DNA from: Echinicola vietnamensis DSM 17526
GTDB taxonomy: Bacteria; Bacteroidota; Bacteroidia; Cytophagales; Cyclobacteriaceae
Assembly: GCF_000325705.1 (NCBI RefSeq)
Contig: NC_019904.1
Location: 4,218,001 to 4,282,000 of the forward strand
Direction: 5' to 3'
DNA: 64,000 bases
Both the position numbers and the translations under genes were made by a program. The notes under the pieces were generated by a model that saw only the letters and a program-made list of their open reading frames with translations, was not told the origin of the DNA and searched no databases. Every line of letters starts with the position of its first letter. The first letter of the stretch is position 1. Positions 30,597-38,604 of the stretch are shown piece after piece.

Positions 30597-32441
30597 TCAA
30601 GTGCATAAAGGGGGACATGACGGCCAGCCATTGGCCCTTGCATGGTTACAGATCCTTCTGATCATCGGGTCTAAGATTTCCCTCTCGCCATCATAAGTGG
30701 GGCCTGTTCCTCTTGGAGACCCATGATCTCCTCCGACCAATACCAGAATTTGATTGAGCCAGTTGGTTTGGGCATTGGTCAGTGCCGTTTGAAATTCAGG
30801 CCTCACCCGGATGAGCAGTTCTGCAATCCCCTCATTGGAAGCAAGGAGACTTACCGGAATGGTAATGCCTTCAATGGCTGTCTCCAACGGTGTAATCACG
30901 CTCGGATCGATTAAGGCATCTCTGAATTTTTCTGCATGAACGCGCTCATGAGCCACTATAGCGGCCTCCATAAACCAGTTGCCGGATGCTAGGGACAGGT
31001 TATTCATATCAGTGATCTGGTCACAATAGTTGGCTTCTGTCGTATTTCCACCTGGTCCAGTTACTTCAGCAACTCCCGGCAATAAGCGGGTCTGCAGGGA
31101 ATAGTTTCCCGTTACCCCTGTGACCACAGGCTGCCAAACGCCCGCATTATCAAATACCTCAATATTTACCTGTACATTTTCCGGAAAAGTAAGGCCCCAT
31201 TCTCCTGGCCCCAATGCAATCGAAGGAGCAGCGCCTGGCTGCGCAATGACGTTATCCAAATTGATAGGTGTATTGGCCACCACGGGCAAAGGCTCCGGAG
31301 CTACTTCTTGTCCCCGGTCTCTTTTATCCAGAAAATCAATGGTGGTGGTGCCCACAATACCATCAACCGTTATGCCCACATCTTCTTGAAAGGCTTTGAC
31401 CGCCCGCTGAGTCTCGTCTCCAAATGATCCGTCCGCACCAAATCTCGGTAACGGATAATCCAGGCCGAGCAGTGCATTTTGGATCAGGGTGACATGCGTA
31501 CCGTTGCTTCCTGATTGGACGGTATTGAAATTATCAAAGGTAGCCTCTAAAATGACGTTTCTGGAAAACCTGCTAGCGGGAGGGAAATCATGTCCATCCC
31601 CTAACCTCCCTTGGATTTTCTTCTGCACCATTCCTTTTTGCTGGATGGTATGCGTGAGCTCATGGGCCAATAAGTGCTTGCCTTGTGGGGACTTGGGATT
31701 GTATTTGCCTTCATTAAAATAGATGTCATTATCATGGGTAAAGGCTTGTGCCCCAATTTGCCGACTCATGTTTGCCGCATTTGCATCAGAATGGATGTTG
31801 ACTTGACTAAAGTCAGCACCAAAACCAGCTTCCATCTCGCGCTTGATAGGTTGATCAAGCCCACTTCCCGTCCCTTTACTTTGTTTCAAAGGACTTTCGA
31901 TTGCCTGTACCCCACTATTCGTCTTGGCCTGAAGATTCTCCTTTTCATCTTTTTCCGGAATAGTGTCTGCTTCTTTGGCTTTTAACTTTTCTTCGGAATC
32001 TGCTGTAGCTGCCTGCATGGCTTCTTCCTGCTCACATTCATCACATTTGGCCTGAATAGGCTCTTCTTCTTCCTCCTGCTTTTGGATAGGTTCTTCTTCT
32101 TCCGCTTTGGTTTGTATTTCTTCCTCTTCCGTAGATGGTTGTATGGGTTCCTCTTGCTCTTTCAAGTCTTGCTTTTGAACCATGCTGATGGATTCAGCAA
32201 GGGGTTTCTGCTGCACTTCTTCCTCCTCTGATCCTTTGGCTTGTACAGGCTCAGGTGCAGAAGAATTACTGACTACCTTGTCAGCCATGGCATCTGCTTC
32301 TTTTTCATAAGGATCCCCAGGTTTTCCCACTTCCAGTTGTGCCTGGACACCAAAAAAATCCTTTGGCTGATCATCCGCCTTCTTGAAAAGCGAGTGGTTA
32401 CCTTGTTGATCAGGTTTATGTTTTTTCTTTAACTCTCTCAT
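30597..32441 (-). CDS. eCIS-core (DUF4157) protein with PG-binding domain and second HExxH motif
   Basis: A 614-aa protein with the DUF4157 leader (AQLEVGKPGDPYEKEADAMA, 34-53). A low-complexity region of repeated EEEEPIQ-type units follows (70-180), then an eCIS-core domain (about 195-270) with HELTH at 260-264. A PG_binding_1-like domain is at 305-372 (VTLIQNALLGLDYPLPRFGA, AVKAFQEDVGITVDGIVG). A C-terminal domain contains a second zinc-protease-like motif HERVH (498-502), with downstream acidic residues in NEGIAELL and DGEREIL. There is no signal peptide. It may be a second cargo or a processing protease; proteolysis is inferred. Confidence 0.82.
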   Translation of the reverse strand: MRELKKKHKPDQQGNHSLFKKADDQPKDFFGVQAQLEVGKPGDPYEKEADAMADKVVSNSSAPEPVQAKGSEEEEVQQKPLAESISMVQKQDLKEQEEPIQPSTEEEEIQTKAEEEEPIQKQEEEEEPIQAKCDECEQEEAMQAATADSEEKLKAKEADTIPEKDEKENLQAKTNSGVQAIESPLKQSKGTGSGLDQPIKREMEAGFGADFSQVNIHSDANAANMSRQIGAQAFTHDNDIYFNEGKYNPKSPQGKHLLAHELTHTIQQKGMVQKKIQGRLGDGHDFPPASRFSRNVILEATFDNFNTVQSGSNGTHVTLIQNALLGLDYPLPRFGADGSFGDETQRAVKAFQEDVGITVDGIVGTTTIDFLDKRDRGQEVAPEPLPVVANTPINLDNVIAQPGAAPSIALGPGEWGLTFPENVQVNIEVFDNAGVWQPVVTGVTGNYSLQTRLLPGVAEVTGPGGNTTEANYCDQITDMNNLSLASGNWFMEAAIVAHERVHAEKFRDALIDPSVITPLETAIEGITIPVSLLASNEGIAELLIRVRPEFQTALTNAQTNWLNQILVLVGGDHGSPRGTGPTYDGEREILDPMIRRICNHARANGWPSCPPLCT

Positions 32442-32633
32442 AACTAATCATTAATGATTGTTTTTTTGATCGTTGGATGGATCATGATCTGGATCGGGCA
32501 CCCGATTCCGTTCGCTTCTTACTCCCTTGATGGGGAATGCTCTAGTTCGTACCTACCTTCTGACTTTCAGCTAACCTGTCCTTTCCGCTGCTGTCTTTGG
32601 ACGTCGCACCAGACACCGAGCAAATGATTCTTT

Positions 32634-34298
32634 TTACCATTCCACAAACAATAACTGCTTCTTCCAGGGGAACTTGACCAAACCTATGTTCCACGGCAAT
32701 TGATCCATGAGGATATCCTGGGTCTTGCGCTCGATGATCAATTTGTGATGATTTTCTTTTGTGATCAACTTACCTGGCCTGCACAGAAATTCTGCCCTCA
32801 AGGTATCCACATGGGTATTTTTTAGGGCCGTCCAATGTCCAATGGCTGCAGCTAACATTTCTTCCGCTGCCGATTTCATATCCTTGGAAAGAGAAACTTC
32901 CCTTTCCAAGGAAGTTTCCAATCCTACATTACAGCTGTACTTTTCAAATACCATATCCTGTTCAAAGGCATTTTCCTGTTTGGTCGCTACGTAATGTAAT
33001 AGGTGGGTTGCCAGCGTTTTGTTTTGAATGGTGTTGTCTTCCGCCAATAGCTTAACGGACCGAAATAGTTGGCCGATAAAAGGATGTAACATTACCAATC
33101 CCGCTTGGTTTACAATGATTCCTGTTGCAAGTTGGCTTTCTTCCTTATCTGCATTGGAAGAAGTGGACGCTATCTCCGCAGGAGTGGCAATGGCCGAAGT
33201 GTGCCGTGTCCGGGTTGTATGCTTGCCCTCCCATAATGCTTTCATTTCCCGAAGTAAATTATTTTTACCATGGTTTTTGACAGGTTTTGTTTCTGAGTCG
33301 TTGTATTTTTTAATTAAACTGTCATATTTCTCCTTGAAATGTATATACTCATAATTGTTCATCCACGATTTTACCCGATGAAGATCGCTGGCGGCATGCA
33401 TAAGCTGATCCACTATCTTGATGAGGGTATGGTGTCCTTCTGGATAGGCTTCCAAACCTTCTTGCCAAAGCTGCTTCACATCGGTTACAAAATTCCGCTC
33501 AAAATAGCTCCTTGAAAGGCTACCGAACACGGTTTGCCAAAACACGGTTCTAAAGCGCTTATCTCCGGTGGTATTGACCAACGTTTTAAAGGATTGAATA
33601 AAAGTTAATTCATAGTGAAATTGGCTCAATTCACCGTAAATTTTCTCCAATTGGTTATTGGAAATCTGTTGGATTAACCGCTTGAGAATAGCAGGACTTT
33701 TGGCTATTTCCTTGAAGAACGATTGGATTTGTGGTTGTTTGAAGCATTCCTTTAAGGAGGCATCCATCCTACTCCAATCTGAAAAAAACTTCACCCGCTC
33801 ATCCTCGTGAAGCCACCAAGGGTTACTGCCATGCGTTAAGATATAGATGATGGATTCCGCATCCCTTTGACTTTTGGTCAGCTGCCTGTTTTTGGCAGTT
33901 TTTTCCTGCCCATGCAGATCAGATGGGATAGTGATAGGAGACACCGCTTGCCATGATGACCGTTCGAGGCGCACCTTTTTGCTCCACTGTCTCAATTGTT
34001 GTTCTACTTGCTGACTAAATTGTTCCAATAAATGGTCAAGGACCAGTTGGTGAGAGGTGCTGCCTTGGGAATTAAACAGCTTTTTACCACCATGGAGATG
34101 AATATTAAATTGCGGTATCTGCAAATGACTTCCGTGGAGTTGCTGCTCCATCTCATTAAAATGCTCTTCCAATAGCGGTAACAGCTCCTTCTGCACAAAG
34201 GAAGCAATGCTATTCTGGATGGCAAAACCAGTTTTCTGATCCGAAACATTAAGTTCCACCAGTACTTTATGGAGAATATGGCTCGTCAGGTCGTTCAC
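32634..34298 (-). CDS. Contractile injection system tape-measure protein (Afp14-like)
   Basis: This 554-aa protein fits the CIS tape-measure family found in Bacteroidota eCIS loci. The characteristic N-terminus (HILHKVLVELNVSD...IQNSIASFVQKELLPLLEEH) and C-terminal LPWNIGLVKFPWKKQLLFVEW-type segment are present. The interior is helical with many Gln/Lys residues. In Afp and PVC the equivalent gene sets particle length, so this protein would set tail length in the cytoplasm during assembly. It overlaps the end of the upstream 1432-aa gene by 4 nt. About 190 bp follow before the first DUF4157 gene, with no obvious terminator. Confidence 0.85.
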   Translation of the reverse strand: MNDLTSHILHKVLVELNVSDQKTGFAIQNSIASFVQKELLPLLEEHFNEMEQQLHGSHLQIPQFNIHLHGGKKLFNSQGSTSHQLVLDHLLEQFSQQVEQQLRQWSKKVRLERSSWQAVSPITIPSDLHGQEKTAKNRQLTKSQRDAESIIYILTHGSNPWWLHEDERVKFFSDWSRMDASLKECFKQPQIQSFFKEIAKSPAILKRLIQQISNNQLEKIYGELSQFHYELTFIQSFKTLVNTTGDKRFRTVFWQTVFGSLSRSYFERNFVTDVKQLWQEGLEAYPEGHHTLIKIVDQLMHAASDLHRVKSWMNNYEYIHFKEKYDSLIKKYNDSETKPVKNHGKNNLLREMKALWEGKHTTRTRHTSAIATPAEIASTSSNADKEESQLATGIIVNQAGLVMLHPFIGQLFRSVKLLAEDNTIQNKTLATHLLHYVATKQENAFEQDMVFEKYSCNVGLETSLEREVSLSKDMKSAAEEMLAAAIGHWTALKNTHVDTLRAEFLCRPGKLITKENHHKLIIERKTQDILMDQLPWNIGLVKFPWKKQLLFVEW

Positions 34299-37200
34299 TT
34301 ATTAAGGATTTCGAGTTGTGAATTTATCGTGTCCATGATATATTCTACTTTTTCAAAGAATGGCATCACTTCCTCATAAAATGCAAGCATGGTTTTGTCC
34401 CTGTCCCATGTAATTTCTGCTTCCGCCAACGTATTATAGCCCTTAGTAATGGTATCCATAACCTGCTGAACATGCTCTTGCGATGCTTCAAGCATTTCTG
34501 CACTTTGACATCTTAATACCAGGTAGAATAAGCGGATGTAATCCGAATACAAGGTTTGCATGGGGCCCACACCTGGCCCATTTCCTGGTGCCATCTCTAT
34601 GATATACATTACCAGCTTATCAAGCTGATCTGAGAAAATGGTCGGTAATTTTTCATTTTCTTCACCCGACTGCATGCTGTCCATGTTCTGAACAACTTGA
34701 CTCATGACCCTGAGAGCTTCTTGCATGGTCTCTTGTCCCCACTGGCCAATCTCTTTGAAGGATGGAGAAGCCATAAATTCTTGGTGACTGCGTAGCATCG
34801 CTTCCGCTGTGGCTTTCCCGGTGTCCATACAGTTTCCTTCATTTCTATCACCAAGTTGCACCGTAATCTCATCTGAGGATGCCTCCTCGCATAAGTTAGA
34901 AAGTTGTGCTTTTACCATCACCTTCATGGATTTCACTTCCGGTTTGAACGTTTGGGAATAGGTGGTGGCTTCCGTGGTTTCTTGCTCTTCTCCATCAATG
35001 ATCCATTGATATTGCTTGCCTGCGGTAGGTGGATTGGTGACGGTAAAGGTTACGGTATTTCCTTCATTGGGTCCAAGATGGGCTATTTTGGTATCGATTA
35101 GCAAATGGGGACTTTGGTAAACCCTGACGATCAAATCCATCTCCTGCCCATTTACTTTAAAATCTGCAATATCTTTCCCCAATTGACTTTGCGGTACCAT
35201 TTGGGGAGAGAACACAAATTTACCTTCCTGATTGGTCGTGACCCCTGTTCCTTCCACTCTAGCATCTTCAGGTACCACGTCAAAAGGTACAGGTGTACGG
35301 TCCCTGTCCCGACAGAATTCATTTGGTTCGAGTGCCAGGTCGATGGTGTCATCGATGATAATATGGCTAATCTCGATTTCTTCGCTCACTGTCTCCGGAC
35401 AAGCCCCATTTTCTGGGGTAATGGTAAGGGAAATGGTCACGCTTTTGACTTCTTCGCCGAGATCATATGTGTGTTTGGGGGCTGGAATGTCAGCACTGCT
35501 ACCATCTCCAAAATCCCAATCGTAACTTGCCTTATCAAAAGTTTGGGATGCCTGGAAGCTTACTTCCAATCCATTGATGACGGGCTGTTCTGGTAGTTTT
35601 ATCGTAAATAAAGGGGCTTCGTGTACCACCAACCGCGCATCGGTCGGCTCATCATTTACGGTAAATTCGATTGGCTTACCGAGCATTTCAGTTGGGAAGG
35701 TTTCCGGGTCAATGCTGATAAACTGCCCGGAGATTACCACTCCAGGGACCTCTTCAGCTACGCTTACCGTCCCGTCTTTTGGTATAACATCGAACGAAAC
35801 AGGCTCTTGTTCTAGCCCTAAGCAGTAAGTCTCTGCCCTCAGCACTAACGATACCACCGGCCTAGGAACAATGAAATTGATCGGGTTACAATCCGAACAA
35901 CAGCGATACGGCAGCATGAAGTCGGCTATGATGGTTTTGTCCTTCAAGGTTCGTTTATACGGCCGGATATCGATGGCCCGGGCCTTGGTAAAGTCCGTAA
36001 GGAAGTTCGCCGTTTCCAATTCCTTCATTTTGGCTTCTAACAGTGCTGCATCACTGGCAAAATCCCCTATTCCCGTAAAAAGCTTATGGTCACTAATGAT
36101 CTTACTGGTCAACGCAGCCTTATTGCGCATTTCTATTTCTCCCCTTCCAGTCAATGTCAAGCCTTCTATCGCTTCTACTGCATTGACCTGATTATTGGAC
36201 TGATTGGAAAAATAGACCATCACAAAGGTCCCGCCTTTGGTCACTCCTGCCCGGTGGTCCAGTCCGGGATGGTGTTTCAAGAAGTTATGAAGCTGTAATT
36301 CTGCCAATATGTTTTCTTTCCTCGCTTTGATTTCTTTCTGAAGCACGGCCAGTTTTTTATCTGCACAACAGATGGAAGAGAAAAATACGGCTTGAGACTG
36401 AAATTCGGATTTTACCTGATCCCTTATGGCCAATTTCTTCACGCCTCTTTTGAATGCGGATAATTCTTTGCATAGTCGATCGATGGATTCACCGTACCCT
36501 TTAAGGTAATTCTCATCCAATTCACTGAGTCGTTCCGGGATCTTTAGTCCTATATCCAACGTGCTTCCGATGATGTCAATGGGTTTGTCCACAACTGCTT
36601 TCCTGACCTCTTCAGAAAGTTCGATTTCACCAATAAAGAGTTCTGCCTCTTTCTGCGCTTCGACTTTAAATTTATCAATGGTAAAAGGCGTATCCTTTTG
36701 TGCTTTTAATACTTTATCCACTACCAATCCGAATTTACCTTCTTCGGTAGCCACATTTTCCGTGACACTTTTAAAATACTCTTCTTTACTATTGGTCTTG
36801 CGGGATTTGGCTTCCTTAAAAAGCTCTGGATAGTACTTGATGGCTTGGGCATAGGTGATTTTCCCACGGGAGATCATGTCCATGACCGTTTCCAGTGTAA
36901 TGGTGTCATCTTGGTAAAGTCCTCGGTAATCCTTGGTCTTTTTTTCTGGTATAACCTCTTTTTTCTCCTCTTCGGATTCTGCCAACACCTCGGCCAAGTT
37001 CAGCTCGGTAAAATATTTGGAAATCTTACCCGCTATGCAGGACAATTCCTGATTCCAAGCATCCAACAGCACCATTAGGTCTTCGAACTGGCACTTATAA
37101 TCCTCCATGCGAATGTTTTCCAAGACTTCATTGATCGACAGGATCTTCACATCGAAATCTAAATTGTACCGATGGATCATATCATTCAAGTTTGTGAGTG

Positions 37201-38593
37201 CTTGGTCGGCGGTTTTCCCTTGATGCCCCTCAATACGATAAAAGTCCACTCCTGTCAAGTCGTACTCCAATGCCGGCAGGTCGATGGATTCCTGCTGCTG
37301 TATCTTGTGGTCATATTGATAAATCTCTGCTGTTTCTCTTCGTTGTTGCTTTTTAAAGCTCCAATTGTCCAATAAGCTCCCACTAGGCTTGTAATAAAAT
37401 GGAATGGCCATTTCACTTAATTTGCCGCTGAATTGTGATGGCGTGATCTGAATGGTTTTTCCAGTGGTTTGGAAAGCACTTAAGGTAATGTTTAGCCGCG
37501 TCAATAAAGATTGCATGTTAGCCGTAATGGATGTATCCCCTGTAATGGGGGATTTATAAAAGCTGTGCCGGTACTGCTCTGATTGATCGATGTTCCCTAT
37601 ATAGCCAAGCAATAAATGCTTGGGAAATGCGGTAATATCCGGCAAACAGGTAGCATTGAGCGCAAAAAGGGTCTCAATAAGCTCATGATAGGTAGCGATA
37701 ACATCGCGAAGCCAATCGTAATGGTATTGGAATGGGTTGACGAACTTGATATTAGGTCTTTCCTTAAAGAAGTTCAGCCTATCCACTTGAAGATCAGCAC
37801 CAAATAGATCAGCAATGGTCTTAAGTCCATCGGCTAATTTTTCAATTTCTGTATCCGTAATGGAATCGTAATAGCTGTTTTCTAGTTTTTGGAGCGTCTG
37901 TGTATTGGAGGAAGACAATAAGACCCGCTTTAATTTTATTTTATTGAGCTCCCTGTAGATTTTTTGGGCATTTAGTTTTTGATAAATATTATCTTTAGAG
38001 AGTAAATGCTGGGCACCTTCTTCATTGGTGAGCAGCACCCTCAATCGAGCGACTTGCTCCACCCCTTGATTGTCACAATCAATTCCGCTACACATATCTG
38101 CTTCCTTCGAGAAGGTTTCCAAATACAGCACCACAATCCACTCATCCAAGTTCCCATAGTCGGTCAATGGGGTATCCGTCTCAGTACGCTTAGCTTCAGG
38201 AATAATCTCGAATAGGGTCAGCTGATTGTCGTCGGCATCGGTAAACTTCGAATAATTGCCATGCAGGTCTTCAAATTCACGAAAATAGGTATAGTCCAAG
38301 GCTCCCGTGACCATCTCCAGCCCAGGCTGCTCAGGGTCTGACGTTTCCTGAAGGAGCTTAAACATATCTCCATCTGTGGTTACGCCAATTCCCTGGGTGA
38401 TCCGAACCGTACCGGTGTAGGGTTTGCTGACGTTAAATCCACAAACGATTCCTACTCCATTTAAAAATACACGGGTCAGCCTGTCCTGATCCTCAAAAAA
38501 AGCAATGGATTCATTCAGTTGGGTATGGGTCAGTACCTGATCCACCTTGTAGGTGTGGTACTGCGTGGTAATGGTACTTAGTTTATTAGCCAT
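34295..38593 (-). CDS. Giant eCIS structural protein with PKD/Ig modules (possible fibre or baseplate appendage)
   Basis: A 1432-aa protein in the position between Afp12-like and Afp14-like genes, where Afp13 (tail fibre) sits in the prototype. The N-terminal 350 residues (YHTYKVDQVLTHTQLNESIAFFEDQDRLTR) look like a particle-attachment domain. The middle is helical and charged. From about 905 to 1265 two copies of a beta module occur, each with a cysteine (ETYCLGLEQEP; NEFCRDRDRTP) and PVxFDVxPxD, LGK and PKD-like parts; the first holds the PKD core YDWDFGDGSS. The C-terminus is helical. PKD/Ig domains often bind surfaces or glycans. The fibre role is inferred. Confidence 0.7.
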   Translation of the reverse strand: MANKLSTITTQYHTYKVDQVLTHTQLNESIAFFEDQDRLTRVFLNGVGIVCGFNVSKPYTGTVRITQGIGVTTDGDMFKLLQETSDPEQPGLEMVTGALDYTYFREFEDLHGNYSKFTDADDNQLTLFEIIPEAKRTETDTPLTDYGNLDEWIVVLYLETFSKEADMCSGIDCDNQGVEQVARLRVLLTNEEGAQHLLSKDNIYQKLNAQKIYRELNKIKLKRVLLSSSNTQTLQKLENSYYDSITDTEIEKLADGLKTIADLFGADLQVDRLNFFKERPNIKFVNPFQYHYDWLRDVIATYHELIETLFALNATCLPDITAFPKHLLLGYIGNIDQSEQYRHSFYKSPITGDTSITANMQSLLTRLNITLSAFQTTGKTIQITPSQFSGKLSEMAIPFYYKPSGSLLDNWSFKKQQRRETAEIYQYDHKIQQQESIDLPALEYDLTGVDFYRIEGHQGKTADQALTNLNDMIHRYNLDFDVKILSINEVLENIRMEDYKCQFEDLMVLLDAWNQELSCIAGKISKYFTELNLAEVLAESEEEKKEVIPEKKTKDYRGLYQDDTITLETVMDMISRGKITYAQAIKYYPELFKEAKSRKTNSKEEYFKSVTENVATEEGKFGLVVDKVLKAQKDTPFTIDKFKVEAQKEAELFIGEIELSEEVRKAVVDKPIDIIGSTLDIGLKIPERLSELDENYLKGYGESIDRLCKELSAFKRGVKKLAIRDQVKSEFQSQAVFFSSICCADKKLAVLQKEIKARKENILAELQLHNFLKHHPGLDHRAGVTKGGTFVMVYFSNQSNNQVNAVEAIEGLTLTGRGEIEMRNKAALTSKIISDHKLFTGIGDFASDAALLEAKMKELETANFLTDFTKARAIDIRPYKRTLKDKTIIADFMLPYRCCSDCNPINFIVPRPVVSLVLRAETYCLGLEQEPVSFDVIPKDGTVSVAEEVPGVVISGQFISIDPETFPTEMLGKPIEFTVNDEPTDARLVVHEAPLFTIKLPEQPVINGLEVSFQASQTFDKASYDWDFGDGSSADIPAPKHTYDLGEEVKSVTISLTITPENGACPETVSEEIEISHIIIDDTIDLALEPNEFCRDRDRTPVPFDVVPEDARVEGTGVTTNQEGKFVFSPQMVPQSQLGKDIADFKVNGQEMDLIVRVYQSPHLLIDTKIAHLGPNEGNTVTFTVTNPPTAGKQYQWIIDGEEQETTEATTYSQTFKPEVKSMKVMVKAQLSNLCEEASSDEITVQLGDRNEGNCMDTGKATAEAMLRSHQEFMASPSFKEIGQWGQETMQEALRVMSQVVQNMDSMQSGEENEKLPTIFSDQLDKLVMYIIEMAPGNGPGVGPMQTLYSDYIRLFYLVLRCQSAEMLEASQEHVQQVMDTITKGYNTLAEAEITWDRDKTMLAFYEEVMPFFEKVEYIMDTINSQLEILNK

Positions 38594-38604
38594 GACGGTA
38601 TTGA

